Below, one piece after another: positions 10,530 through 20,293 of a stretch of DNA of 64,000 bases (its first letter is position 1; each line of letters opens with the position of its first letter). The stretch comes from Rhynchopus sp. YZ270_cl-10 (Eukaryota > Euglenozoa > Diplonemea > Diplonemida > Diplonemidae), in assembly GCA_964035575.1 (NCBI GenBank), contig OZ037882.1, positions 186,001-250,000 of the forward strand, in the 5' to 3' direction. Under the pieces are notes generated by a model, which made no database searches, was not told the DNA's origin, and saw nothing but the letters and a program-made list of their open reading frames with translations. Both the position numbers and the translations under genes were made by a program.

Positions 10530-10726
10530 GTTCCACTTTTTTTTCATTTTCATGAGAGCTCCACACATTTTTTAAATACACCCTTCAAGAGATAGAAGCA
10601 ACACTTCAGTTGTGGATAGGGGCCTTGCTTTTTTGAAGGGAGTGTCAAGTCTTGTGATGTTAGTGTCACAGACTGAAGGGTTTTTTGTAGATGGTTTTGT
10701 GTATGTTTTTGTACTCTTTCTTTTGC

Positions 10727-10769
10727 TTGAAAACTCGGTTGCTGTAGTGTAGACACCCGAAGATGATTA
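10727..10769 (-). repeat. Short dispersed repeat, family A, copy 4
   Basis: Variant core, directly abutting a family B copy at 10770. Confidence 0.65.
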
Positions 10770-10846
10770 TTTTTTTTTTTTTGGAAAATTGTTGGAGTAG
10801 TGTAGTTGCCTCGGTTGTGTTGCCACAGTTTGTGCAAATCTCCACT
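10770..10846 (-). repeat. Short dispersed repeat, family B, copy 4
   Basis: One of the most complete B copies. It joins the family A copy 4 head to tail in the same orientation, as if one inserted into the A tract of the other. Confidence 0.85.
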
Positions 10847-10995
10847 TTTTTCCCCCTCCACAGAATCAGGACTACGCTTTGCAGTAGGGGGGTAGCAGAA
10901 TCCTTTTTTCCCTTCTATTTTAGACACATTGAATTCAGATGCATCAGTAATACTTCACCATAATGTGTGTTATGTTGGTGCAGACAAGAAGTACC

Positions 10996-11122
10996 ACCTG
11001 ATTTTTACCCCGCGAAGAGGCGCGTAAAGGCGTGTATAGGCGCGGAGAGGGCCGTATAGGAACGTACAGGCAAAAACGGGCCGCGCCTTTTACGCGCCTA
11101 TACGCGGGGGTAAAAATCAGGT
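10996..11122. repeat. Inverted-repeat element with TAGGCGCG iterations
   Basis: ACCTGATTTTTACCCCGCG at 10996-11014 is mirrored at 11103-11122 (one extra G). The interior holds several GTATAGGCG or GTAAAGGCG units and their complements, so the whole element can fold. AGAAG stands on both sides (10987-10991 and 11123-11127, approximately), which may be a target duplication. Confidence 0.75.
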
Positions 11123-11350
11123 AGAAGGAGTCGACAACCAATCTCATAATACAGGTGATATTATGCGCTATTATGTTGTGGTACATACATAACACCTGTT
11201 TTGACCAGAAAATATAACCATCTGAATCATCTCAACTTAAAATCTCAACAAAAAATGAGGGGGCAAACACTTTTTAAAAAAAGTGTTGCCTTTTTTTTTG
11301 ACAAATGCTTTTCGAAGAAATCTGTTGGAACTGAAACAAAACAAAAAAAA

Positions 11351-11446
11351 GAGAAGTTGAAAAGTGCAAAAACGCCTCACCGTTCATCGGCGGACGCAAA
11401 AGGCACCAGTTCTCCTCTGGGGGGAAATCGAACCCCCCCCCTCCCA
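11351..11446 (-). repeat. tRNA-derived SINE-like repeat, family S, copy 2
   Basis: Minus strand contains GGGGTTCGATTTCCCC, a near match to a polymerase III B box, then GCGTCCGCCGATGAACGGTG and GGCGTTTTTGCACTTTTCAA. Confidence 0.5.
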
Positions 11447-11494
11447 GAGAGCACTTCATCGGTATGCACACAAAACAAAATAATAAAAATATGG

Positions 11495-11597
11495 TTTTGA
11501 AATACAAAAAAAAAAAGCCTCTCTCATGAACAGTGTACTTTAGCACCGTTGGTGGGGTGAACCCCACCCCCACCATGCAGTCCTACAATCCATTTTT
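11495..11597 (+). repeat. Dispersed repeat, family C, copy 3
   Basis: An A11 run interrupts the GAAATACAAAGCC start. The end CAATCCATTT is kept. Confidence 0.75.
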
Positions 11598-11784
11598 CAA
11601 GATATACACCCTGATTTCAATAAAAGAGTATTTTCCCCACCCCAAATCTCCCCCCCCATTCCCGCCCGTATGCTCACAATAAAATAAACCAAAAGAGGCG
11701 TTATTTCATTTACTATCTATTCTACTGAATAGAAGGTATAATAGGGTGCACTAAATGTACCCCTATTATACAAAATAAACTAAA

Positions 11785-11838
11785 GAAAAAAGTTGGAAAG
11801 TGCACAAACGCCTCACCGTTCATCAGCGGACGCAGGGC
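11785..11838 (-). repeat. Family S, partial copy 3
   Basis: Only the GCGTCCGCTGATGAACGGTG to GCACTTTCCAAC part is present. It is almost the same sequence as the matching part of copy 2. Confidence 0.6.
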
Positions 11839-12374
11839 ACTGAAAATAAAAAAGCTTTTTTTTTTGTTGTCTCAACAAATCCCCTCAGGACCCGCTTGGT
11901 GAACCTATCCGGTCTGTACTCAAATGTTGGCCAAAACCTTTTTTGTACGGAAGGTTACAGACGTCAGTCCCTGAACCTTTGAGGGCAGCTTTTATGAAAA
12001 ACCCTTTACCAGGCTTTTTTTCTTTTGAAAAAGGATGAATGTTTCTATCGTTCGTAGTGACATACATCAGTACCTACCTGCCTTCGCTGTGTTCTATAAA
12101 TCTAACGGACCCGCTTTTTCACACACAAGACATCTTCCGCTTCTAGCAATGTTTTATTTTTTCTCCCCACCCTCACTCCCATAAAGTTATAGTCACCTTT
12201 TTGATCACATTCGTTTTTCGGAGCAAACAGCGTGCGCTGGTTTTCCACAAAAAAAGCTGATGTTAATAAATGGGGTAAGAAAAATGAACTTTGTAAAGCT
12301 ACAAAAGACATTTAGGTCATAGTTCACCTATTTAAAAAAAAAAAATCCCCCCCTCACAATTTCCCCCCCACCTT

Positions 12375-14646
12375 TCAGTCTAATGACGCAACATCAGTTT
12401 CTAACACAGGAGACGGGGTGCGATTTCTTGTTAAAGGATTTGCTGGTACAGCTGCACGACCCTCTTCATCTTCACCCTCATCAGCGACACCAGTTGCCGA
12501 ACGCAGCAGAGTCACCTGCTCCCCTTCCTCGTCATCTGCAGGCTCATCCACTGAGACCTCCACTGACCCAGCAGCAGCAGCAGCAGCTTCCTCCCGTTCC
12601 CCTTCCCCAGCCTGCGTCCCCTCACCTTCCCCATCATAGACCCGCGGCGGGGTTTCTTCGTCTGCAGAAGGTGTCGCATCATCGCCTCCTTCCTCCCCTT
12701 CATTGGGGGTATCCTCCACCACCCTCTCCACCCTTCTCCTCAACTTCCATTTGTTAAAAGCATTTGCCACCGCACCATGCAACACTACCACATAAATATA
12801 CACCACCAAAAACCCTGTACAAAAGTGTACCTGCCAATCCCACAGAGCCGACCCGGTGACCCAGAGGAGAAACTGCCCGACATGGCCAGCAAAGACTTCG
12901 ACTACGAGAGAGAGCACTAAGACAAGGATTTTGAGGATCGGGTTGGGGACAGCCCTGCGCAGAATATCCGCGAGGAGCATATAATGGCAGACAAATGCAA
13001 GGAGAATGGTGAGGGCGACTGCGTGGTGGTAGATATCTATATCCCAGACGATGTTTGCAAGCTCATTGGTCGCCACACCTACCACGAATTTGAAGGCCCA
13101 GCCGGTCATGAGAAGCAGCGCTTCTAAGGACGCTAGGATGCAGAGAACTTTGGAGACGTGAAGGATTGCGGAAAATGCGAATTCGTAGCGGGCATGCTCG
13201 TGGCGGACCTGGAGGGTGAAGGGGGCTTTGCATTCGGAGCACTTCTTCTTGTTTACTTCGGAAGTAGTCTTTTCGCGCCACTCCTCCAGGCAGGAGCGGT
13301 GAATGTAACGCATCGACCCCGCGCAGTCGCACGGAGAGAAGAGGTCCTCCCGCGGATAGGTGGACCTGCAGATGCGGCAGCAGAACTCCTCGTCGTCCTC
13401 CTCCTCCGCAGCGGCGTTCGGCACGCTCGGTTCGCTCCCCTGGGCGTCCTCCGCGGCACCACGTCGTGTCGCAACCTCACGCATCCGGGCATACCGCTCT
13501 GAGACCCCAGCACGGACAGCGGTCTGCCCTCGTGATAAGGCACCCTCAAAGTTGGCCCACGTCATGTTAAAGGTGGACTGTGGTGCGGCATCTTCGGGGC
13601 GGATGATGCTGTGGAATGTGGTGTTGAAATCTCAAAAAAAAAAATCCGTAGTTTTTTTTTACTCCAAATGTTTGTTGTGTTGCGAATAGGGGTAAATTCT
13701 TGCACAGAATATGGCCCCAAAAAAGGTGTGATCATCGTTTTGAGGTGTGCATTATCCCTAGCAGACGGAATAGCCCATTTTGTGTGTGTGTGTTTGATAA
13801 CTAATAGGGGGTAATTCTTGCGCAGAATATGGCCCCATTGGTGTGTGTGTGTGTGTGCACCAACAACATACCTCATATCATAAATCTTCGCGTGCAGGTA
13901 GTCGCCCGCCAGAAGGATGATACACATCGAGAGGAAGATAATCACGAAGCCCTGAATCACACCCTGCTGGAAGGAGCGCGTACTTTGCTTGATCACTAGC
14001 TTGACGTATGCCTGTAGGTGTTTGGTTTAATAAATATGACATATTTCACACATCTACTACATACATTATCCACCTCTTCTGGCAACGAATTTGATATTTT
14101 AACCGCCCATTTGCCCTTCAAGCTTGACCCTAGCCAGCGTGATGCGGGGTTCACCCTGAAGGCCAGCCTGTTTCGATATTTTGAACCCCGTGACACCAAC
14201 GGAGGCAGGGTGTACTGAAAGAACCGCTGATGCACACAGTCATCCGTAAAGTGGCTGCACTCCGCGTTGCTGAGAACGTGCGGGTCTGCGTCGTCGTCGG
14301 AGTCCTCCGCAGACCGGATTGAGATTCGCACATGCTGTTCCCATCTGTGCGCTACGAAGAGCACTACCTCCATGGTGGCTACCTTATCGCTGGTCAGTTC
14401 GAACTCAAGCTCGTCGTTTGTGTGCGGCTTTAGGGGTTGACCGCTTTCCCATTCTATCGGATCGTCATAGCCAAATCTGTGATGTGCCAGTGGCACCTTC
14501 ACAGTTGCCCCTTTATCCTCCTCCGCCATCACCTCTGTCCTATTATGGAACAATGTAGGCCCCACCTCTACCTCACTGCTCCCCTCCTCACCACAGACTC
14601 CAATAGCGCAGCATAGCAGCGCTGCGGTGGCGGAGAAGGAGCGCAT
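12375..14646 (-). CDS. Multi-pass RING-CH (MARCH-type) E3 ubiquitin ligase with a luminal N-terminal domain
   Basis: Three exons, 14646-14065, 14011-13872 and 13608-12375, give 651 residues in one frame (donors GTATGT, acceptors CTACAG and CCACAG). Residues 1-19 are a signal peptide. About 20-205 form a soluble luminal or extracellular region with an NRT glycosylation site. A membrane segment lies at about 212-234. The cytosolic C4HC3 RING-CH finger is at about 318-368 (CRICRSTY, CDCAGSMRYIHRSCLEEW, KKCSECKAPF), followed by about four more hydrophobic segments (from 380 to 500) and a long acidic, Ser/Thr-rich tail. RING-CH ligases take ubiquitin from an E2 and mark membrane proteins. The luminal domain is not one I recognise, so it may select the client. 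A pyrimidine-only tract stands directly upstream of the ATG. Confidence 0.87.
13687..13716 (+). repeat. Intronic repeat, family F, copy 2
   Basis: GGGGTAAATTCTTGCACAGA then ATATGGCCCC, inside intron 2 (13871-13609) of the RING-CH gene. Confidence 0.7.
13806..13836 (+). repeat. Intronic repeat, family F, copy 3
   Basis: AGGGGGTAATTCTTGCGCAG then AATATGGCCCC, 120 bp from copy 2 in the same intron and followed by a TG microsatellite, as also occurs after 13780. The two intron halves look like a local duplication. Confidence 0.75.
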
Positions 14647-15887
14647 TTGGGATAGGGGAAGAGGAGGAGAGGGGAGAAAAGGGAGAAGGGGGAAAAGAGA
14701 GGGAGGGAAAAGGGGGGTGGTGGCTTTACCAAAGCCTGTGCTAGAGGCTAAAGAGGGGGGGGTGTAAAAGGGGAGAGGGTAGGATAGAACGGTGTTTTTT
14801 TTGGGGGGGAAGAGGGAAGGGGGAAGGGGGAAGGGGGGGTTTTTGTGTATTGACTGGAAGGGGGGGGTGTGGGGGTGTGGGGGTGTGGGGGGAGGGTAAA
14901 GAAAAGTTGATAAGATTGACCATGAGCTCTCTCGGGCATAAAAATTTTTTGTTTGATTTTAGAGTACTATCACAATAGATTTGGCAGGCAGCCGTTTTTC
15001 TTCTTCATAGGATCATTAAAAGAGAATGCTTGAAGGAAAAAGAGTAGTTTGAAACGTGCGCTCATACTAAGGGTGTTTGAAAAAGTTTGTTTCAACTTTG
15101 TTGTTTTTGTTTTTGTTTTTGGTACTCTGTTTGTTTTGTATTGCATTTCATTGTAGTACTTTGTAAGTTGAGAGGTAGGTGCGCTTCTTTGTTAAGAATA
15201 CTAAGGGCGGGACGTGAGTGATATGTACCGTAAGAGAGAACGAAGGCGCGGTTCACAACTGCTCAGCAAGCCCCACGCTACCTCAGTCTAAACGGCCTGC
15301 TGTGCACGGAAGCATAGCGGGGACCCCTCGAGCTACTTTATTTCTTATGAAGAGAGAGACAGAGAAGGGGAAAGGGGAATGAGAAGATGTTGGGAAAATG
15401 TTGTTGTGCTTTTTTTTTCTCAGAATGTTTCTGATTGAAGAAGAAAAAAAAAATAATAAGGGGTCAGAAAAAGGAAAAAAACTTTCTGTGAAATCACAAA
15501 AAGGATTTCACAAAATATCACAACACAAATTAACAAACGCACACACATAATTTCACGAACAATAACTCTGACAGGAGGGGGGGAAAAAAGGATTTTTTTT
15601 TTCCCCCGTTTGATTGCTCAATTCACCCTGCCGGAGAGGGTGATTGAAGGAACTATTTCTTCCTTTATAAGCTACACTTGTAGGTATAAAGGAATTTTAA
15701 GAAAAAAATCATTCCTGTGTGACTAGATAACACTTCCTCCTCCCCCTCTCCACTATTTGATTTTCAAACACGTCCACGTCCTCATACACAATAACATAAA
15801 AATACGTCCTCTCTTCGACACCACCCTCCCTTTTCACGCACACAGAAATCCCTTTTTTGTGTCGTGTTTTTTTTGGAACAAAAAAGA
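14647..15887. other. Spacer between RING-CH and SERF-like genes
   Basis: 14647-14900 is almost pure purine on the plus strand (pyrimidine on the gene strand), with long G runs. 15230-15345 has balanced composition (ending GGGGACCCCTCGAGC) but no recognisable RNA fold. The rest is AT-rich with direct TTTCACAAA units near 15490-15520. No gene is called. Confidence 0.4.
14660..14900 (-). promoter_or_regulatory. Pyrimidine-rich leader upstream of the RING-CH gene
   Basis: On the minus strand this is an extended C/T tract, dense in CCTTTTCCC and CCTCTCC, ending within 15 nt of the ATG. In trans-splicing eukaryotes such tracts mark the acceptor and the upstream poly(A) site. In others they are simple core-promoter pyrimidine patches. 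The sequence does not decide between the two. Confidence 0.4.
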
Positions 15888-16142
15888 TTACTTCTTCTTC
15901 TTAGGTTCGGCGTTCAGTTTTGCGAGACGTTTTGCTTCCTTCTCAGCTTTTCTCGCCTTTTCTGCAGCGAGTTGCTCCTTCTTCGCTTTCGCGGCATCAC
16001 GTTCCGCAATGCCTGCCTGGATCTTCGCCGCAGTGTCCCCTCCACGTGTTTCCTTACCTGCGTTCCCTCCGCCACCGACAGCGTCCTTTGACATTTTGTC
16101 CTGAAGACGCTTCTGTGCCTGCCGCCCGTTGGATGTTGACAT
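15888..16142 (-). CDS. Small Lys/Ala-rich protein, SERF/4F5-like
   Basis: Single exon, 84 residues, strongly basic and helical: SNGRQAQKRLQDKMSKDA, a glycine-rich bend, GDTAAKIQAGIAERDAAKAK and a KAEKEAKRLAKLNAEPKKKK end. Size, charge and the R/Q/K-rich opening recall the small EDRK-rich factor family, whose members bind nucleic acids and change protein aggregation, but no strict signature is present. The ATG is the only one in frame. The upstream minus-strand sequence ends in a pyrimidine tract plus GGCAG about 30 nt from the start. Confidence 0.6.
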   Translation of the reverse strand: MSTSNGRQAQKRLQDKMSKDAVGGGGNAGKETRGGDTAAKIQAGIAERDAAKAKKEQLAAEKARKAEKEAKRLAKLNAEPKKKK

Positions 16143-16358
16143 AGTTAAAAAAAGGGGGGTGTTTTGTGTCGTCTGCCAAAAGAAATTTGAATAAGAGAGT
16201 GTTTTTTTTTGTCAACAATCGCCTAAAATTTGGAGGGGGAAAAGGGGGGGAGGGGTACAGGCTTTTTTAACGCTTTTTTTTTAAAAAAGCAAGAAGTGTG
16301 ATGGTGACGTACCACTACTCCTCTAAACTCCACCAAATTTCAGAGTGAAATCAGATGG

Positions 16359-16420
16359 TTTTTTTTTTTTTGATAAATTTGTTGGGAATAGTGCAGTTGC
16401 CACGTGATGCAAGCACACCA
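16359..16420 (-). repeat. Short dispersed repeat, family B, copy 5 (short variant)
   Basis: TGTGCTTGCATCACGTGGCA then CTGCACTATTCCCAACAAATTTATC and an A tract on the minus strand. Confidence 0.65.
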
Positions 16421-16564
16421 TTTTCCCTTGTAATCACTCACGTCGCAGTCTCATATCTTTTTAAAGGGGGGGTTTTTAAGAGAGCAAAATCCTTAGATTC
16501 CTTCTCTGTTTTATCGAAGGGGTCACAAAACCACCAGCAGGTGGGATGACAATGAATAAATTGG

Positions 16565-16660
16565 ACTTGAAATACAAAAAAAAAAAAAAAAAAAAAAAGA
16601 AGCCATCTCGTGAACAGAGCACCTTTGGTACAAATGACCGGTGGACCCCCAACCATGCAT
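16565..16660 (+). repeat. Dispersed repeat, family C, copy 4
   Basis: TTGAAATAC followed by a 20-A run in place of AAAG, then CTCGTGAACAG, CACCTTTGGTACAAATGACC and CCAACCATGCA. Confidence 0.75.
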
Positions 16661-16685
16661 ATCCTCCGCGACAGGACCCAGTGAT

Positions 16686-16822
16686 AAGTGAAACACATGT
16701 CATATTTATGACAAGTGAAATGACAAAAAATAAGTTACTTGTCATGACAAGTGGTTTACTTGACATTTTACAGGTCACGTGTCACCTTTTTCACTTGTCA
16801 TTTTCACTTGTCACTTGGTACC
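16686..16822. repeat. Cluster of direct and inverted TCACTTGTCA motifs
   Basis: About ten copies of TGACAAGTG(A), CACTTGTCA or near variants in 135 bp, in both orientations. It could be a cluster of binding sites or a decayed hairpin array. Confidence 0.7.
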
Positions 16823-17013
16823 GTCATGTGCTATCCGTTTCGAGGTTGGCCTCTGATATGCTCGCTTCCTCAAGTCAAATAAAAGTAAAAATCGATAGTG
16901 CAAATACCGGATACGGGGGGAAAAGAAGGTTAGTGAGAAGAACCCAAGCCTTGTGCATACTTGGCTGGAGACAATTGAACGTTAGAAAGATAGGATAGAA
17001 GAAGGAAAAGAAA

Positions 17014-17060
17014 AGTTTTATAAGATGAACCTAAACCCTCCCTGCTTAGTCATCTTGAAA
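17014..17060 (+). repeat. Short dispersed repeat, family D, copy 2
   Basis: TTTTATAAGATGAACCTAAA then CCCTCCCTGCTTAGTCATCTTG. Confidence 0.7.
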
Positions 17061-17480
17061 AAAAAATCAAAAAATCGAGAAAAAAAGTGAAATCGAGACA
17101 CTTCACCGGACAGAGGCCAAGCACAGACACTTGGAAAAATAAAAAAAACCAAACAACACGCCGGACTAGCCAGAGGGGGACTACTGATAGAATTCCTAGT
17201 CGCCAACGACTATAGTACTAAACTAGTAGTGTCACTGGTTGCACCCACTACATTAGTCACAACACACATAGTCATTTGTACCATCAGCATCCCACTGGTA
17301 GCCCAAACCCCCCAACTAGCCCTCTGTGATCACAAAGACGACTTCCCTGAGGCTCCCTCCCCACCCCCCACCAGAAGTCATCTGAATTTACACTTTTCCC
17401 TCAACCCCCTCTCTCTCCATTCCCCACCCCCCTTCCCTTCCCTTCGTCTACAGACGCTCCTCATTTCCCCCCTTTTTTTT

Positions 17481-18872
17481 TCACACTTTTGGAGGTTCAT
17501 ACTTACCGAGATGGTCCTCCAGGTGGTCTTGCCCCACCATTAACTCATAGACCAACAGCGGGAAGCCCGCCATCACTCCCATTGGAAGCCGTTTTGTGAG
17601 TCCGTGGAAAAGAATCCGACGAGAGGTTAGAGCAGCACGGTGTCCTCCTCCTCTTCCTCCACCCCCCTTCTGCGTGGAGGTACCAGCCGAACCAATCTGT
17701 GTTCGACGCAGCTCCTTCGCGGTATAGTGGTGTTGAGCAAAATGGAGGACCGCGTTTGAAGGTGAAGTTTTAGTATGGTGGCGGACATGCCATTCGTGGA
17801 GATTGTCAAAGGGGTGTGTGATCAACGTTAAAATCAATCCCGCAGCCATGCCACTGACCACCCATGATAACATTTCATACTCTTTGGCAACCCTCCCCCT
17901 CAGCTGTGTCTTAATAAGCTCATAGGAAGTGAAAAACGCGGCCAGTCCAATCACTTCTTGGATACACATTAAGGGCAGATCCGCAAAAATCGCTCCAATC
18001 CCTTTCGCTTGCCACAACTCCATTGCCCCGGTTGTCAACAACTTTCCCGGCATTTTGCGTTTCACATTATAGGCAGGGGCATTTAACGAGCCTTGAACCA
18101 ATCCTGCGCATACCCCTGCAAAGCCTTCTCTCATGATGATCTGGATGTTTTCATTTTCGTGGCAAAACCGGTTTGTCCACGAATCCTCTTGATCGGCAAG
18201 AACTCCCTTTAGTGTTGAGTAAGTGTGAAACATTGAAAAGCTTACTATCGCGTTGTAAAAATAGGGGCCGGTGGCGAGACGGAGGATCCCGTAGACCCCA
18301 CCGCTCGCAAATTCGGCGCGAACTGCGTGGAGGACCGGAAGAGAGCCCCGCTTGCGGGATAAAAGCTCCAAGGTGCCCACCGCTCCCCTTCGGAAAAGGC
18401 GTGCAGGGTTTGCAAGGTATTTTGCGAGAACCGTACCTATATTACGGAAGGCGAGGTTTAGGACGGCGCCGACCGATTGAGACAAAGGTTTTGTCATACT
18501 CGTCACCGTCCGCGCCAAGCTCGCGTACAACGACGCATCGCTCCGTTCCTCCAACAACGCGGCCTCCTCATCCTCAGACAGCGACACCCACACGAGAAAC
18601 TCCTCTAAACACACCCCATCCTCCGAACCCTTTATCCGCTCGAAGATGACGTCCGCGACACTCCTCTGCACAGCCCCGGGTGGTGTGTCCTGTAGCAGCA
18701 GGAAGAACGCGTTTTTGTCTAAATACGGTACCCCTCCCTCACCGGGGAGAGCGTGGGAACGGAATAAGGCTTCCAAATGGGTGACGCTGGCTTGGGAGAG
18801 GAGGTGGGTGTAGTGTTCGCAGTCTTGGCTGCGGTGCCATTCAATACATTGTGCGAAGGTTGTGTGGTTCAT
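17481..18872 (-). CDS. Divergent mitochondrial carrier (SLC25) family protein with an N-terminal extension
   Basis: Single exon, 463 residues from ATG 18872. Carriers move metabolites across the inner mitochondrial membrane. Three repeats are visible after about residue 130. The signature PxDxxK/R is degenerate: NPARLFRR (about 150), APAYNVKR (about 270) and HPFDNLHE (about 360). Hydrophobic helix pairs surround them (AGVCAGLVQGSLNAPAY; MAAGLILTLITHPFD). Residues 1-110 are acidic and helical, with a DKNAFFLLLQ and CLEEFLVWVSLSEDEE pattern that could be a decayed EF-hand pair as in calcium-regulated carriers. Upstream on the minus strand is a long CTCCCTCTCC tract ending ACACAG nine bases before the ATG. 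The start was chosen for that reason. The substrate cannot be told. Confidence 0.72.
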   Translation of the reverse strand: MNHTTFAQCIEWHRSQDCEHYTHLLSQASVTHLEALFRSHALPGEGGVPYLDKNAFFLLLQDTPPGAVQRSVADVIFERIKGSEDGVCLEEFLVWVSLSEDEEAALLEERSDASLYASLARTVTSMTKPLSQSVGAVLNLAFRNIGTVLAKYLANPARLFRRGAVGTLELLSRKRGSLPVLHAVRAEFASGGVYGILRLATGPYFYNAIVSFSMFHTYSTLKGVLADQEDSWTNRFCHENENIQIIMREGFAGVCAGLVQGSLNAPAYNVKRKMPGKLLTTGAMELWQAKGIGAIFADLPLMCIQEVIGLAAFFTSYELIKTQLRGRVAKEYEMLSWVVSGMAAGLILTLITHPFDNLHEWHVRHHTKTSPSNAVLHFAQHHYTAKELRRTQIGSAGTSTQKGGGGRGGGHRAALTSRRILFHGLTKRLPMGVMAGFPLLVYELMVGQDHLEDHLGKYEPPKV

Positions 18873-19048
18873 GTGTGATGCTGTGTTTGGGGATATGTGT
18901 AGAGAGAGAAAAGGAGGGAGAGGGAGGGAGAGGGAGAGAACGGCATAGAGCAGCAGAGGTAAGGTTGAAGTGATTAAGATATTATTTTCAATCGAAAGAT
19001 GGAGTTTTTCCACCAGCGTCGTCTCCTAGGTTGAAGAAAAAAAAAGTT

Positions 19049-19135
19049 GGCTTGAAAATACAAAAAAAGCCCCTCTCGTGAAACAAGTGTATGGCAGTGC
19101 TACAATACATCCCTTGAATGCAAGGACATGGTGTA
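19049..19135 (+). repeat. Dispersed repeat, family C, copy 5 (divergent)
   Basis: Keeps CTTGAAAATACAAAAAAAGC and CCCTCTCGTGAAACA. The second half is different. Confidence 0.55.
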
Positions 19136-19502
19136 CCGGGATTAGAACATAGAAAAAGGAAGGGAGGGGTACGGTGTTCAATTTCCTTTTAGCATTGCAT
19201 GTGATCATAATAAATAAAAAAAAAGGGGGGCAAGGCTACACGTTGTCAATTTCTCAATGTATCAAAAAAAAAAAAAAAAAGAAGGGAAGAAAGAAAAGAA
19301 GTCACGCCTACCATGGTAGGTTACAGTGGAAAAAAAAAAAAAAGAAGAAACAGTGCCTCCAAAGCGGCCAGGGATAGGGGAGGTGCTCACATAATGTGTC
19401 AACCCGCTCAACGAGTAAACGAGGCACCAATCGGATCGCAAGACCTGGCTAGCCCACACAGAACAACACGTGCCGCCAGGGCTAGTAACAAAAAAAAGTA
19501 TA

Positions 19503-19636
19503 GTGGAGCACACGCTGGGGTAGGTACTAAAGTTCTCTTGATTATCAACAGAACTTTTTGAAAATGGGAAAAAAAAAAAGAAAAAAGAAAAAAGAAAAAG
19601 TTCTGCTGCGTGGTTCAGACCCGTGCTACTTGTCAA
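19503..19636 (+). repeat. Dispersed repeat, family E, uninterrupted copy
   Basis: GTAGGTACTAAAGTTCTCTT, CAACAGAACTTTTTGAAAAT, an A-rich stretch, AAGTTCTGCTGCGTGGTTCA, GACCCGTGCTACTTGTC, then an A tail. It starts with a reversed fragment of family A (AGTGGAGCACACGCTGGGG), the only opposite-strand A piece seen. It is the empty-site reference for the interrupted copy at 50477-52660. Confidence 0.75.
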
Positions 19637-20293
19637 AAAAAATTCATGAGTGCTAACAGCCTATGCAATCAATAAATTGATAGCATAGGGGGAAAAGCCG
19701 TGGTCCCCCTCTCCACAGCCTCAAAACTGGGGTATAAGTCCGAACCCCCGTGAAAAAGTCCAGGGGCCCTCAGCCGACTTACTCGGTAGACTCTTTCTGG
19801 GAAAAGGGCAACTTTATTCGGAAGTTCCCGAAAAGGGGGAGCATCAACTCCCCCCGACCTCTTCTTAAGTTTCCCTTTGCCAGAAAGAGTCCACCATGTA
19901 CGCAGACTTATTGTGCTGAGGGGGGGGGTTAAAAGAAAGTTTTTGTGTTGCTTTGTTTGTTTAGCTGGCTTGGGTGAAACCCCAAGGCAAGCCCGACAAA
20001 GGCTTTTTGTGTTTTTTTTTTTTAGATCCTCCACACCGATGTGCGGGACCTATGAAGTCCTTCCTTATAATGTACTTACAATGCAGTGATCTTATCAGGA
20101 ATCTTTGTGTGTTTTTTTTTTCTCTTCAAAATAAAAGTAAAAGCAAAAACTGGTTTCGGCGATCTGCTCCCTAGGAAAAATGACCTTCGACCGTGCTCAT
20201 CAATACGGGGGTAGGTACCTTTTTTCCTGCTTTTTTTTTTGCATAGGACTCGACGGCATGAATAAGCCCTGCAGTGTATATACAGCGAACTGC

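Larger units (their letters stand above)
11123..12374. other. Spacer downstream of the RING-CH gene
   Basis: Repeat-rich DNA with a family S copy, a family C copy and a second, partial family S copy. The remainder (11600-11780 and 11840-12370) is AT-rich with an ATAGGGTGCA...TACCCCTAT hairpin near 11740-11765. No gene is seen. Confidence 0.4.
16143..17480. other. Repeat-rich spacer
   Basis: Holds family B, C and D copies and the TCACTTGTCA cluster. The 17150-17460 part is C/T-rich on the plus strand and has no gene-like frame with family support. Confidence 0.4.
18873..20293. other. Spacer with repeats E and C
   Basis: Contains the pyrimidine tract of the carrier gene (18895-18945), family C copy 5, and the E repeat. 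The 19690-19930 segment has hairpin-forming GGGGGA...TCCCCCC and GGAAGTTCCCG pairs of balanced composition. No gene is recognised. Confidence 0.4.
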
